Assembly: GCA_022826385.1 (NCBI GenBank)
Contig: JAJDUZ010000041.1
Coordinates: 1-64,000, forward strand
Source of the DNA: Silicimonas sp.
Lineage (GTDB): Bacteria; Pseudomonadota; Alphaproteobacteria; Rhodobacterales; Rhodobacteraceae
Reading direction: 5' to 3'
Length of the DNA: 64,000 nt
The translations under genes and the position numbers were made by a program. The notes beneath the pieces are model-generated. The model had not been told where the DNA came from, did no database searches, and saw only the letters and a list, made by a program, of their open reading frames with translations. Positions 35,021 to 44,724 of the stretch are shown here, piece by piece. Each line of letters opens with the position of its first letter. Position 1 is the stretch's first letter.

Positions 35021-35847
35021 GTGCGCTCCCGCAGTCTTGGGTTCAACGCATCGTTGATGCCCTCGCCCACAAGGTTGATGGCCAACACGGTGATCAGGAT
35101 CGCTATTCCGGGGAATGTGCAAACCCACCACGCGGAACGCAGCAGGGTGCGGCCCGCACCAATCTGAAAGCCCCAGCTAATTATGTTCGGATCGCCAAGA
35201 CCCAAGAACGCCAGACCGCTTTCAATCAGGATGGCCGTCGCGACCATCAGCGAGCCAATGACGATCACGGGCGAGAGGCAGTTGGGCAGGATTTCACGCA
35301 ACATGATCCTGATGTCGGACATACCAAGCGTGTGGCAGGCTTGAACGAATTCCCGGTTTCGCATCGACAGGAACTCGCCCCGGACCAGCCGCGCCACGGC
35401 AGGCCATGACACGACAGCGATGGCGATGACGATGCTTTCGATCGACGGTTTCATGATTGCCACCAAGAGAATGGCGAACACGAAGGACGGGATGGTTTGA
35501 AACATCTCGGTCGTGCGCATCAAAAGGTTGTCGATCCAGCCGCCATAGTAGCCCGCCAAGGCCCCCATCACGATCCCGACGAAGACGGCGACAAGCGTGG
35601 CCAGCAAGCCGATCAACAGCGAGGTTTTGGCACCATGTGCGATCCCGGCCGCCACATCCCGGCCCAGCGAGTCGCTGCCCAGAAGGAAGCCGTTTTGACC
35701 GGGGGGCGACATCGACTGGCCTGCCAGACTGAACGGGTCTTCGGGAAAGAAGAGATGCGCGGTTGCGGCCATCAGCGTGATCAGGATCAGGACGACCAGA
35801 CCGGCCACGGCCCCTCGGTTGCGGGCGAAGAGTTTCCAGAACGACAT
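35017..35847 (-). CDS. Oligopeptide-type ABC importer permease (DppC-like)
   Basis: The protein is 276 residues with about six transmembrane helices, beginning with GAVAGLVVLILITLMAATA. The segment HLFFPEDPFSLAGQSMSPPG followed by GSDSLGRDVAAGIAHGAKTS is the diagnostic N-terminal part of DppC/OppC permeases. The EAA-like loop is near REFVQACHTLGMSDIRIMLR. Start and stop overlap the neighbouring genes (1 and 4 bases). It pairs with the DppB-like permease to form the membrane channel. Confidence 0.9.
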   Translation of the reverse strand: MSFWKLFARNRGAVAGLVVLILITLMAATAHLFFPEDPFSLAGQSMSPPGQNGFLLGSDSLGRDVAAGIAHGAKTSLLIGLLATLVAVFVGIVMGALAGYYGGWIDNLLMRTTEMFQTIPSFVFAILLVAIMKPSIESIVIAIAVVSWPAVARLVRGEFLSMRNREFVQACHTLGMSDIRIMLREILPNCLSPVIVIGSLMVATAILIESGLAFLGLGDPNIISWGFQIGAGRTLLRSAWWVCTFPGIAILITVLAINLVGEGINDALNPRLRERT

Positions 35848-36833
35848 CAGCTTACCTCGATCCGGGGGTCCAGCGACGAATAGATGATGTCGACGATCAG
35901 GTTCACCGCCACAACAAGAATTGCCGACAACAGGAAAATGCCAAGCAGCAGGTTCAGATCACGCGAGAACAGCGCTTCGAATGCCAGCATCCCCAGCCCC
36001 GGCCACGCAAAGACCGACTCGACGATGACCGACCCGCCGATGAGGGCGCCCACTTGAACGCCTGCCATTGTCACAACCGGCAGCAAGGCGTTGCGCAGCA
36101 CATGCACAAACATGATACGCCGTTCCGTCACGCCTTTGGCGCGCGCGGTCGTCACATAGTCTTGCCCCGCTTGTTCAAGCATCGAGGCGCGCATCAACCG
36201 GGTGTAGAGCGCAAGATAAAACAGCGACAGGGTGATGGTCGGCAGCACCAGATGGCGCGCGATGTCAAAGACACGATCCCAGCCTTCATAGAATGCGGCG
36301 AAGTTCTCCATGCCCGAGGTCGGGAACCAACCGAGGTTCAGCGAGAAGACGACAATCAGCATCAAGCCAACCCAGAAGAGAGGCGTCGCATAGGTGATCA
36401 GTGCAAAGACCGAGATGACCGTGTCGCGCCAAGTGTTCAGGCCGATGGCTGCGATCAGCCCCAACACGATACCAAACCCGACGGCGAGGAGGATGGTGGA
36501 CACCATCAGCAGCATAGTCGCAAACAGCCTGTCGAAAATCAGTTCGCTGACCGGCATTTCGTGGCGGAACGAATAGCCGAGGTCCAGCATCACGACGTTT
36601 TTCAGATAGACCGCCAGTTGCACCGGCAGCGGTTGGTCGAGGCCAAATTTCGCGCGCAGTTCGGCCATGTATTCCGGTGTGGCCGAACCTGCCTCTCCTG
36701 CCAGAACGTCTACGGCGTCGCCTTCAGCCAATTGCAGCAGCAAGAAGTTCAGTACAACGATGGCAAGAATAATTGGAATGGCCTGCAATAGGCGCTTCAC
36801 CACGTATCGCGCGCGCCGTGACGTATGAGACAA
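35847..36833 (-). CDS. Oligopeptide-type ABC importer permease (DppB-like)
   Basis: The protein is 328 residues with six transmembrane helices. The opening YVVKRLLQAIPIILAIVVLN and the periplasmic segment AELRAKFGLDQPLPVQLAVY are typical of DppB/OppB. The conserved EAA region is DYVTTARAKGVTERRIMFVH, followed by NALLPVVTMAGVQVGALIGG. It is first of the tightly packed permease-permease-ATPase-amidase block, separated from the binding-protein gene by a hairpin-containing gap. Confidence 0.9.
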   Translation of the reverse strand: MSHTSRRARYVVKRLLQAIPIILAIVVLNFLLLQLAEGDAVDVLAGEAGSATPEYMAELRAKFGLDQPLPVQLAVYLKNVVMLDLGYSFRHEMPVSELIFDRLFATMLLMVSTILLAVGFGIVLGLIAAIGLNTWRDTVISVFALITYATPLFWVGLMLIVVFSLNLGWFPTSGMENFAAFYEGWDRVFDIARHLVLPTITLSLFYLALYTRLMRASMLEQAGQDYVTTARAKGVTERRIMFVHVLRNALLPVVTMAGVQVGALIGGSVIVESVFAWPGLGMLAFEALFSRDLNLLLGIFLLSAILVVAVNLIVDIIYSSLDPRIEVS

Positions 36834-36889
36834 TTCAGCATCCCCTCTGTTGGGCCTGTAAGCCGACCCTCAGACTTGGTCGTGATAGA

Positions 36890-36908
36890 CCGGCCCAGAG
36901 CGGGCCGG
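36890..36908 (-). terminator. GC-rich hairpin between binding-protein and permease genes
   Basis: CCGGCCC at 36890-36896 pairs with GGGCCGG at 36902-36908 across a 5-base loop, in the 104-base gap between the substrate-binding gene and the permeases. There is no clear U-run on the transcribed (minus) strand. The hairpin may stabilise the binding-protein mRNA or cut permease expression, as in many ABC operons. Confidence 0.45.
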
Positions 36909-36937
36909 CCTCGTTTTCAGATGGCGTTCAGCCCGGA

Positions 36938-38527
36938 TTACTCGTCAATCCAAGCACCGTCGAAGGGCCCATAGGCGCCCAAAGCCGAGGTCGCGTGATC
37001 TTTCAGCTTCTCGTTATAGACGGTCAGGAATTGCATCTCGAAGATGTTGGCAACCGGAAGCTCGTCCGCAAGGATCTGCTGGATGTCGCTATAGATTGCA
37101 GACCGTTTGTCCGCGTCGGGCTCGACAGCACCTGCGGCCAGAAGTTCATCCAGCTTCGGGTTCGAGTAACCGGACGAGTTGACGAAGGCCGTGCCCTGCC
37201 GGATTTGGTCCGTGCCATAGTGACGGTGAACGCCCAGCACCGGATCCGGCAACTGGTAGAAATAGTTCACGTTCATCTCGAAGTCGTAGTCGCTGTAGAT
37301 ACGCTTGATCCACGTCGGCACGTCTTCATAGCGCAGGTCAACTTGGATGCCTAAAGGCTGCAGCGCCTGCTTCATGTACTCGCCCGCACGACGCCAGTCT
37401 TCACCATAGGGGATCAGGTCCAGCGTGAATTCAGCACGCACACCGTTTCCATCAGGCGTCAAACCGGCCTCGTCCAGAACGGCGATCGCCGCATCGACAT
37501 TGCCGCCGGCCGGATAGTTCGGCAGCCCGTCCGAGAACAGGCCAGCCGCCGAGAAGTTCGACGACAGCGCGGACTTGGCGGGGTTGCCGTAGCCAAACCA
37601 GATGTTCTCGATCAGGAACTCGCGGTCGACCACAAGGCTGATGGCCTGACGCAAGGCCGGATTGTCGAACGGTGGCTTACGGGTGTTGAACTCGATCAGC
37701 GCCATCGGGTTGATCATCGAGTAACCGTCAGTGGTCACGCCGAATTCGGGCATCTCGCGCAGGCGCACGGCGTCGATGTTCGGGATGGCACCATAGGCGC
37801 CATAGTGCACCTCGCCGTTCTCCATCGCAGCGGTCCGGGTCGAGGCGTCCGGTATCATCCGGCCAACGATGCGATCCAGATAGGGGCGGCCTTCTTTCCA
37901 ATAGTTCTCGTTCTTGTCGAGGCGGATATACTGACCTTTGCGCCACTCGACGAACTTGAACGCGCCGGTTCCGACCGGCGAGTTGATCAGATCGTTTGAC
38001 CGCAGGTCCTGGCCTTCCAGCAAATGCTTCGGAACGATCGGGCTTTCATAACCCGAGAGAGCACGCAGCATGTAAGGCGCGGGGTTTTCGAGGTTGAACA
38101 CGGCCGTATAGTCGTCGGGCGTATCAATCGAGGTCACTTCCCGGAACGAGTTCGGCCCGCGCGGGTGCACGACTTTCAGCACCTCCATGACCGTGAACTG
38201 GACGTCTTCCGATGTGAACGGCTCGCCGTCATGCCAGGTCACGCCTTCGCGCAGCGCGAAAGTAACCGTTTTGCCGTCTTCGCTGACGTCAACACTGGTC
38301 GCCAGAGCCGGCACCATGTTGAGGTCGTTGTCATAGTCGAAGAGCCCGTCATAGATCTTCGGCGCGATCAGGCCAATCGGTCCGGACGTCGACAGATAAG
38401 ACGCAAGCGACGGTGGTTCGGGCTGTACCAGTTTTACCATCGTGCCACCGGCCTTTTGCGCAAAGCCGGGCGAGGCCGATAGCGCCAAGGCTGCAAGACC
38501 AGCCGCGGCCAAACTTCTCAGAAACAT
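36938..38527 (-). CDS. Peptide/nickel-type ABC importer periplasmic binding protein
   Basis: The protein is 529 residues. The signal peptide is FLRSLAAAGLAALALSASPGFA. It is an SBP family 5 protein: KIYDGLFDYDNDLNMVPALA, VTFALREGVTWHDGEPFTSE, DVQFTVMEV and RQAISLVVDREFLIENIWFG are family landmarks. An ideal ribosome binding site (GGAGGAAT) precedes the ATG at 38525-38527. It delivers the ligand to the permease pair encoded downstream. Family members bind peptides, glutathione, opines, nickel or nucleosides, so the ligand is open. The linked amidases suggest an amide-bearing compound. Confidence 0.9.
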   Translation of the reverse strand: MFLRSLAAAGLAALALSASPGFAQKAGGTMVKLVQPEPPSLASYLSTSGPIGLIAPKIYDGLFDYDNDLNMVPALATSVDVSEDGKTVTFALREGVTWHDGEPFTSEDVQFTVMEVLKVVHPRGPNSFREVTSIDTPDDYTAVFNLENPAPYMLRALSGYESPIVPKHLLEGQDLRSNDLINSPVGTGAFKFVEWRKGQYIRLDKNENYWKEGRPYLDRIVGRMIPDASTRTAAMENGEVHYGAYGAIPNIDAVRLREMPEFGVTTDGYSMINPMALIEFNTRKPPFDNPALRQAISLVVDREFLIENIWFGYGNPAKSALSSNFSAAGLFSDGLPNYPAGGNVDAAIAVLDEAGLTPDGNGVRAEFTLDLIPYGEDWRRAGEYMKQALQPLGIQVDLRYEDVPTWIKRIYSDYDFEMNVNYFYQLPDPVLGVHRHYGTDQIRQGTAFVNSSGYSNPKLDELLAAGAVEPDADKRSAIYSDIQQILADELPVANIFEMQFLTVYNEKLKDHATSALGAYGPFDGAWIDE

Positions 38528-38890
38528 AATTTATTCCTCCATGTCGCTTCGTTTATTTTTTCACCGTCCTCAACTAGACGCGGGGCGGCGTTTGTTTTCA
38601 AAAACTCGTTGCCGAAAGGTCATACTGTGCACAGATTTGGTTGAATTGTCGTCTAAAATTTCGGCAAGTCCTAATCTTTTGGCGCTTCAAGTTCCGAAAT
38701 CGGTTTGGATTTCGACGCATTGCTCCAGACCGATTGCCAACAATCGAATTCGGTCAAGCGCGCAAGAAAACAGAACTTTTGACTTTGATTGCCCAAAGAT
38801 TGGCGCAGCCCAACGACCTGTCAGAGTCGCGGCGGGCAGATCAGCCTGACTGCCAAATTTTTTGGTCTGCCGAGCCTGTTTTCAAGCCAA
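38528..38890. other. Promoter region of the ABC importer operon
   Basis: About 360 bases without a supported gene, between the end of the lyase gene and the start of the binding-protein gene, both on the minus strand. It must carry the importer promoter. I saw no strong inverted repeat or RNA structure. Confidence 0.4.
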
Positions 38891-39934
38891 TCAGTCAGGC
38901 AAATCGAAAGCGTCCGGATACCCGAAAAGCCCGGCGCTTCCGCCTGTGTGCAAGAAGACGACGTTCCGGAGACCCTCGAAGTGACCCTTGCGCGTCAGAT
39001 CGATCAAGCCATCCAAGGCCTTCCCGGAATAGACCGGGTCAAACAGCAAACCCTCCGTTTGGGCCAGCAACTTGATGGCACTCACCATCCCGTCCGTGGG
39101 CAAACCATATCCGGGCCCAACATAGTCGCAATTGGCGATCACCCGGTCCCGCGCGACAGGTTCGGTGCCCAGACGATCAGCCGTCTTGACCGCAAGGTCG
39201 TACACCATGCCTTCCTGTTTTTCCTTTGGCGCGCGGACGCCGATTCCCAAGACATTGAAATCGACCTTAAGGGCCGACATGCCCGCGACCAGACCGGCCT
39301 GAGTGCCGGAGCTTCCCGTGGCATGGACCAAGGCGTCGATCTCCAGCCCGATATTGGCCGCTTGTTCGGTCAGCTCTCGCGCACACTCGACATACCCCAA
39401 AGCGCCAATCGCGTTGGAACCGCCACCCGGAACAACGTAAGGCGACTTGCCTTGGGCGCGTAGTTTGGACGCGAGCGTTTCCATCTCGGCTTGCATGTCT
39501 GCGCCGCCGGGGCGCCTTGAAACGGATGCGCCGTGCAACCGGTCAAGCAACACATTGCCGTTGAGATTGTAGCTGGGGTCATTCGACCCGGTGCGGTCTT
39601 CCAGCAGGATATGGCACTCAAGGTTCAACTTCGCCGCCGCAGCCGCGGTTTGCCGCGCGTGATTGGATTGCGTCGCACCTTGGGTGATGATCGTGTCCGC
39701 CCCTTGCTGCTGCGCATCGGCCATCAGGAATTCCAACTTGCGCGTCTTGTTGCCGCCACTGGAAAGACCCGTGCAGTCATCGCGCTTTACCCAGAAACGC
39801 GGCCCTCCAAGGGCCTCGCTCAACCGGTCCATCGGCTCAAGCGGGGTCGGGAAATGCCCCAGCGGAGTGCGGGGAAACTGCGCGAGTTTTCCGGCGAGTT
39901 GGGAACGAAGGCGATCGTCCAAGTCAAATTTCAT
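38891..39934 (-). CDS. cuyA: PLP-dependent lyase, CuyA/DcyD family (candidate L-cysteate sulfo-lyase)
   Basis: The protein is 347 residues. It is a fold-type II PLP enzyme of the ACC-deaminase/D-cysteine-desulfhydrase family. The PLP lysine is Lys63 in [17 protein letters not shown], followed by [38 protein letters not shown] and [15 protein letters not shown]. This set closely matches Roseobacter CuyA, which converts L-cysteate to pyruvate, ammonia and sulfite, but D-cysteine desulfhydrase shares most of it, so the substrate is not certain. A strong ribosome binding site (GAAGGAG) precedes the ATG. It follows the molybdoenzyme gene by 12 bases. Sulfite released here could feed the SoxCD sulfite dehydrogenase in the same window. 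Confidence 0.75.
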   Translation of the reverse strand: MKFDLDDRLRSQLAGKLAQFPRTPLGHFPTPLEPMDRLSEALGGPRFWVKRDDCTGLSSGGNKTRKLEFLMADAQQQGADTIITQGATQSNHARQTAAAAAKLNLECHILLEDRTGSNDPSYNLNGNVLLDRLHGASVSRRPGGADMQAEMETLASKLRAQGKSPYVVPGGGSNAIGALGYVECARELTEQAANIGLEIDALVHATGSSGTQAGLVAGMSALKVDFNVLGIGVRAPKEKQEGMVYDLAVKTADRLGTEPVARDRVIANCDYVGPGYGLPTDGMVSAIKLLAQTEGLLFDPVYSGKALDGLIDLTRKGHFEGLRNVVFLHTGGSAGLFGYPDAFDLPD

Positions 39935-39946
39935 CTGCGATCTCCT

Positions 39947-42301
39947 TCAAAGCTCGTCAAAAGGGATGATGTCCGGCGGCACGAACGCCCGCATTGGGGG
40001 CGGCTCTCGGTCGTACCGTTCCATTCGGATCAGACACGTATGTGCGGTCGGACCTTGGCCCAGGTCAGACGTGCCCCTGTCTCGCGTCACCGCGTTCGGA
40101 TTGCCATGGCGACACATCCCGGTTTCGTCCGGATCCCACCATGCGCCGGTCGCGATTTGCGCGACACCTTGGCGAATTGCGTCGGTCACACAGGCAACGG
40201 CCAGGCAAGCGCCACGGGCATTGTGCAGTCGCACCAAGTCGCCATCCGAAATGCCACGCGCCTTTGCATCGGCGGGATGCAGGCGCACAGGTTCCCGTCC
40301 GTCGATTTTGCCAGCACGGCTGACCGAACCCTGATCCAATTGCGAATGCAGCTTGGTCGTGGGCTGGTTGGAAATCAGATGCAACTCGTCCGGCGCAGCA
40401 CTGCCCAACCACTCATAGGGCGAAAACCATGTCGGATGCCCCGGACATGTCGCATAGCCGAACCCTTGCACGGCTTCCGAGAAGAGTTCAATCTTGCCAC
40501 TTGGTGTGGCCAAAGGGTTGGCGTCGGGGTCTTCGACGAAGGCTTGAAGCATGATGCGCGGTGTCGCGGGCATCTCGACCTTGAACCAGCCACGCGCGCA
40601 AAAGCTCTCCCACTCGGGCAATACGAGAGTGTTCTGTTTCGGGGCGTCCCTGGTCGCTTCGGTGGAGACCAGATCGCCGGTCTTGCCATCGGAATATACG
40701 GTTTTCTCGTAGATCTCCCGCATCCAATCGGCGGCGCTTTTGCCATCGGTGAAACGCTCTTCCAAACCCAATTGCCGGGCGATGCCACGAAAGATGTCAA
40801 AGTCATTGCGGACATTCTGGGGCGGTTCGACCGCTTTCCTGACACGCAGGATATAAGGGTCGCGCTGCGAAATGCAGATGTCGTCCCGCTCGACATGGGT
40901 GGTGCAGGGCAACACGATATCCGCACGCTGCGCAGTGGGTGTCCAACACCAGTCGTTGCAAATGATCGTGTCTGGCTTCTCCCACGCCTTTGCAAGCCGG
41001 TTGAGATCCTGGTGATGATGATACGGGTTCCCGCCCGCCCACCACACCAGCCGGATGTCCGGAAGGGTGAGTGTTTCGCCGTCGAAGGTCAGGCTCTCAC
41101 CTGGCATAAGCAGCAGGTCCGCAATGCGCGAGACCGGAATGAAATCCTTCACCGGGTTCTCGCCTTGCGGCACCGATCCACCTTTGAGCAATGGGGCGTC
41201 CGTCCCGATACTGTTGAGCGCCGAAAGCCCGAAGGCAAATCCCCCGCCCGGCGTGCCGATCTGTCCAAGCATCGCGGCCAGCGCAATGGCGGCCCAAAAC
41301 GGCTGTTCGCCGTGGTCTTGACGGGTCAAAGACCACGACACTGAAATCGTCGTTCTGCTTTGCGCCATCCGGCGTGCAAGATCGCGGATCGTCTCAGCGG
41401 ACACTTCCGTCAGATCGGCCGCCCAATCCGCCGATTTTGGCACGCCATCCTGTTGCCCCGTCAGATACTCTTCGAAGCGCTCGAAACCGACGCAATAGCG
41501 GTTCAGGAACGCTTTGGAATGCAAGTTTTCCGTAAGGATCGTGTGTGCCAAAGCCAGCAGCAAGGCGACGTCACTGTTGGGACGCAGCGGTACCCAATCG
41601 GCTTGTGTTTCGGGAATGACATCATCGCGGATTGGCGAGATGTTCACGAATTCAACGCCGGCTGCGATGGCCTTTTCAACACCGCTTCGCTGCACATGAA
41701 CACCCAAACCACCCGCATCGATTTGCGCATTCTTCATCGGAATGCCGCCAAAGGCGACAACGAGTTCGCCATGCTCGGCGATCGAGGCCCAACCCGTCGT
41801 TGTGTTCAGAAACTCGCGATAAGACCCCAGGACATGGGGGATCATCGCTTCGGCGGCGGCGAAGGAATAGGTGAATTTCGAACTTGTGAAACCACCCGAG
41901 CAGTTGAGAAACCGCTTAAGCTGGCTTTGGGCATGGTGAAATCGTCCAGCACTCGCCCAGCCATAGGACCCGGCGTAGATCGCGTTGTCGCCATGATCCC
42001 GACGCACGCGCGTCAGCTCCTGCGCCACCAACTTTTCGACCTTGTCCCAGGACACTGCAACAAATCGATCCTTGCCCCGCTTGTCAGTCTGCGCGCCCGG
42101 TCCGTGCAACAGCCAACTTTCGCGAACCATCGGTTCCGTGATCCGGGTCGGCGCGTTCAGGCTGTCGACGATCCCCTGACCGATTGGCGAGGGGTCCGTA
42201 TCTTCTTCAAACCCACGCATGTCGACCAGCCGGCCGTTCTCGACGATCGCGCGGTATGTGCCCCAATGGTTGGCCGTCAGAACACCGTCTTTGCTTGTCA
42301 T
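39947..42301 (-). CDS. BisC-type molybdopterin S- or N-oxide reductase
   Basis: The start is taken as the ATG at 42299-42301 (MTSKDGVLTANHWGTYRAIV), giving 784 residues; a TTG ten codons upstream is possible. No twin-arginine signal and no N-terminal iron-sulfur cysteine motif are present, so it is probably a cytoplasmic enzyme of the DMSO-reductase superfamily. The stretch YAGSYGWASAGRFHHAQSQL is typical of the BisC/TorZ/DMSO-reductase branch, and the Mo-coordinating serine would lie in the SSKFTYSFAAAEA region. Later motifs include NDWCWTPTAQRADIVLPCTT and the C-terminal molybdopterin dinucleotide domain (LHPADAKARGISDGDLVRLH). Likely substrates are biotin, methionine or other sulfoxides, or N-oxides. 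It is co-transcribed with the CuyA-like gene 12 bases downstream. Confidence 0.85.
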   Translation of the reverse strand: MTSKDGVLTANHWGTYRAIVENGRLVDMRGFEEDTDPSPIGQGIVDSLNAPTRITEPMVRESWLLHGPGAQTDKRGKDRFVAVSWDKVEKLVAQELTRVRRDHGDNAIYAGSYGWASAGRFHHAQSQLKRFLNCSGGFTSSKFTYSFAAAEAMIPHVLGSYREFLNTTTGWASIAEHGELVVAFGGIPMKNAQIDAGGLGVHVQRSGVEKAIAAGVEFVNISPIRDDVIPETQADWVPLRPNSDVALLLALAHTILTENLHSKAFLNRYCVGFERFEEYLTGQQDGVPKSADWAADLTEVSAETIRDLARRMAQSRTTISVSWSLTRQDHGEQPFWAAIALAAMLGQIGTPGGGFAFGLSALNSIGTDAPLLKGGSVPQGENPVKDFIPVSRIADLLLMPGESLTFDGETLTLPDIRLVWWAGGNPYHHHQDLNRLAKAWEKPDTIICNDWCWTPTAQRADIVLPCTTHVERDDICISQRDPYILRVRKAVEPPQNVRNDFDIFRGIARQLGLEERFTDGKSAADWMREIYEKTVYSDGKTGDLVSTEATRDAPKQNTLVLPEWESFCARGWFKVEMPATPRIMLQAFVEDPDANPLATPSGKIELFSEAVQGFGYATCPGHPTWFSPYEWLGSAAPDELHLISNQPTTKLHSQLDQGSVSRAGKIDGREPVRLHPADAKARGISDGDLVRLHNARGACLAVACVTDAIRQGVAQIATGAWWDPDETGMCRHGNPNAVTRDRGTSDLGQGPTAHTCLIRMERYDREPPPMRAFVPPDIIPFDEL

Positions 42302-42531
42302 GATGTCAGAATGTCCCCGCGGCCCGACCAAGGTCTGCTCACCTTAAAACACAACGCATGCTCAAAGCGGCACCGCTTCACCATGACCGTTTGGATTTCC
42401 CAACGCAATGCTCACGCAATCAGCGCAGAGCTTGGCGAATGATCGCTTTTCAGTGCCGGCTTGCTTGTGAAAGACGCCAAGTGCTGGACGAACGCGCACA
42501 ATTCCCGAATGCGCGTGGATCGCAGTGCCTG

Positions 42532-42966
42532 TCACTCAACCGATCGATCAAGCGGCCCTGCACCGCGCGCCGTGTCGACCAGAATGGCTCGGGCGTCTTC
42601 GATAAGCCTTTCGTCCAATGGCTTGTTGACGAAAGCTTTGACGGCAACATAGCTGTCAGCGCGCGCTCGGTCAGACGGGTCGAGAGAGGTCGTTAGCATC
42701 ATAACGACGGCATGGCGCAACGTTTCTCCGAAAATGGCTTCTGCCGCATCCAGAAACTCGAACCCGTTCATTCGTGGCATGTTGATATCAAGAAAAACGA
42801 CATCGTACGGGCGCGGGCATGTCGCTTTGAGGAACTCAATGGCTTCGTCGGCATAGAGAAATGAATGCACTTCGCCGATATCGGGCAGGCGGCCCAGCAA
42901 CCGATGAAACGCCAGATGTTCGAACTGCTCATCATCCACCAATATGGCGCGTTCAATTCGACCCAT
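42532..42966 (-). CDS. Single-domain response regulator
   Basis: The protein is 144 residues, a receiver domain alone. Acidic pair Asp11-Asp12 (ILVDDEQFEH), phospho-acceptor Asp60 in VVFLDINMPRMNGFEF, the Thr in VMMLTTSLDPSD and the conserved Lys in AFVNKPLDE are all present. No DNA-binding output domain is present. Its start overlaps the end of the histidine kinase gene by 14 bases, so it is that kinase's likely partner. Single-domain regulators of this Rcp type usually act by protein contact. Confidence 0.85.
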   Translation of the reverse strand: MGRIERAILVDDEQFEHLAFHRLLGRLPDIGEVHSFLYADEAIEFLKATCPRPYDVVFLDINMPRMNGFEFLDAAEAIFGETLRHAVVMMLTTSLDPSDRARADSYVAVKAFVNKPLDERLIEDARAILVDTARGAGPLDRSVE

Positions 42967-44116
42967 CGCGTGCCTTCCTCAGCGAAACGATCAACTCGGT
43001 CCCTTGGCCAACAGCCGAGGTGAGCGAGATTTGCCCGCCATGCGTGCCGACGATGCGCTTGCAAAGCGTCAGGCCAAGACCCGTTCCCGGATACTCGTCA
43101 TATGTGTGCAGACGTTGGAAGAGACCGAAGATACGTTCGAAATGCGCCTCGGCAATGCCGACCCCGTTGTCGGAAATGGCGATCTCGACCATGTCGGCCT
43201 TCGTCGTCTCGCGCTGGGTTACGGTTACAACCGGGGAGCGGTCCGGGTGTCGAAACTTGAGGGCGTTGGTCAGAATGTTCTGAAACAAAAGGCGCAACTG
43301 CGTTGGAACCCCGTCAACAGACGGCATCGAAGCGATGGCGAGCTGTGCGTTCTGAGCCCGGACATCGCCCTGCAAGTCGGCTTCCAGTTCGAAAAAAACG
43401 TCGTTCAAGTCGACGACTTCGAAGGCGGTCTCAAGACCGATTGCACGAGAGTACCCAAGGATATCCTCGACGATCTTCATCATACGGTTCGCCGTCGTCC
43501 GGGCTGCAATAAGTGTCTCGAACTCGTGCTGGATGCCGGCCTCTTCCAGATCTTCGGATAGGAAATCCAGCATTGTGCGAATGGTGTTCAACGGCGCCAT
43601 CAGGTCGTGCGAGATCGAATACGTGAACTCGGCCTGTTCCTGATTGGTTTGGGCCAAACGGGCATTGACGTGGTTCAACTCGGCGATCTTCTTGCGAAGC
43701 TCCCGATTGTTCTTGGCAACTTCGGCATCGAGGTCATCGCGTTGCCGGGCAAGATCGAATGTGGCTGACCGCAAATCGGTTTCAAGGCGCTTGCGTTCGT
43801 CGACCTCGTCCGTCAGCCACTCGATCCTTTGCCCGTACCCGCGAAATGCCATGTCATAGACGGACAGCGCTTCGACGAAAAAGCTTGCACTCGCGTCTTT
43901 GTCGGTTTCGCCGGGAAGGCGCAGGACTGCAGCTTGATGGGCTTGGTGGAGCCAGGTCAGCGGAGCACCCGCGCCAAGTGCAGCCCGCGCGACATCATAT
44001 GCGCGCGAGAGCTCCTCTTCGCCATTGCATCGACAATAGTCACGAAGTGCCTGTTCATACCGCTGGCTAAGGTCGTCACCCGACGTGTCGGCCGAAGGGC
44101 AGGTTTCTGTTTTCAT
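42953..44116 (-). CDS. Cytoplasmic histidine kinase with RsbU-like N-terminal domain
   Basis: The start is the ATG at 44114-44116, overlapping the upstream phosphatase stop. The protein is 387 residues without membrane segments. Residues about 15-95 (YEQALRDYCRCNGEEELSRA, FFVEALSVYDMAFRGYGQR) look like the RsbU N-terminal domain that binds the RsbT switch protein. A coiled coil (about 98-165) follows, then the dimerisation box with His170 (YSISHDLMAPLN) and the ATPase domain with N (LFQNILTNALKF), G1 (ISDNGVGI) and G2 (GTGLGLTLCKRI) boxes. It seems to be an RsbT-controlled kinase in place of the RsbU phosphatase, and it ends in overlap with the response regulator gene. Confidence 0.85.
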   Translation of the reverse strand: MKTETCPSADTSGDDLSQRYEQALRDYCRCNGEEELSRAYDVARAALGAGAPLTWLHQAHQAAVLRLPGETDKDASASFFVEALSVYDMAFRGYGQRIEWLTDEVDERKRLETDLRSATFDLARQRDDLDAEVAKNNRELRKKIAELNHVNARLAQTNQEQAEFTYSISHDLMAPLNTIRTMLDFLSEDLEEAGIQHEFETLIAARTTANRMMKIVEDILGYSRAIGLETAFEVVDLNDVFFELEADLQGDVRAQNAQLAIASMPSVDGVPTQLRLLFQNILTNALKFRHPDRSPVVTVTQRETTKADMVEIAISDNGVGIAEAHFERIFGLFQRLHTYDEYPGTGLGLTLCKRIVGTHGGQISLTSAVGQGTELIVSLRKARDGSN

Positions 44117-44724
44117 GCGGCCACCAGTTGAAGGCAAAGGGCAGTGCTGTCGTCACTTTGCCTTGCAAAATTACCAACCAGATGACGTGCCCGGAAACTT
44201 GGCGAGCCGCCGCGGCCATGTCTGCGATAATCACTTTGAATGCCGTCCGATACGAGGGTGAGAATGTCACCGGCGTGCAGGTCATGGTGGGTCGACTTGA
44301 TCCCGGAATACATCATCCCAAGCGTGCCCGGCACCTGGATGACCGAACAGCGCCCACCATCCGCCTGATCAAGCATCGCATCCACATCGCCGACAGAGGC
44401 CCAGCTCAAAGCACAGGTCGAAAGATTGATTTCGACCGCTGCCATGGCGGCACCGCGGGTCTTTGACTGCAACGCGTTGTGGACAATGTCGAACATGCTG
44501 TGAAGTGCCCCGACAGGCGACATGTTCAAGGCGCGCAGTCCTTCCTCTGCAGCTGTTTGGGCGGGCACACCGCTTCCGATGCCATCAATCAGGACGGCAT
44601 AGATCAGGTCGTCCTCCTGCAAGATGGCATAGCCATCTCCACACGCCTCGTACTTGCTGCGCTGCGCGACGGCCCAGTCAACTGCATGTGGCTCGCCGTC
44701 CTTGATGATGCGCCCGGCGGTCAT
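44113..44724 (-). CDS. RsbX-like PP2C serine phosphatase
   Basis: The protein is 203 residues from the ATG at 44722-44724, which overlaps the RsbT stop by TGATG-style coupling; an ATG four codons upstream is possible. SpoIIE/PP2C motifs are present: CGDGYAIL, VLIDGIGSG with the metal-binding Asp-Gly, and TLVSDGIQSD near the end. There is no sensor domain, as in RsbX, which resets stressosomes by dephosphorylating RsbR and RsbS. The position in the gene order (R-S-T-X) supports the same role here. Confidence 0.8.
   Translation of the reverse strand: MTAGRIIKDGEPHAVDWAVAQRSKYEACGDGYAILQEDDLIYAVLIDGIGSGVPAQTAAEEGLRALNMSPVGALHSMFDIVHNALQSKTRGAAMAAVEINLSTCALSWASVGDVDAMLDQADGGRCSVIQVPGTLGMMYSGIKSTHHDLHAGDILTLVSDGIQSDYRRHGRGGSPSFRARHLVGNFARQSDDSTALCLQLVAA

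Noticed and set aside
39533-41344. 603-codon plus-strand frame opposite the lyase and molybdoenzyme genes
   Set aside because: Shadow of two well-supported minus-strand genes; composition is Arg/Gly-rich nonsense.
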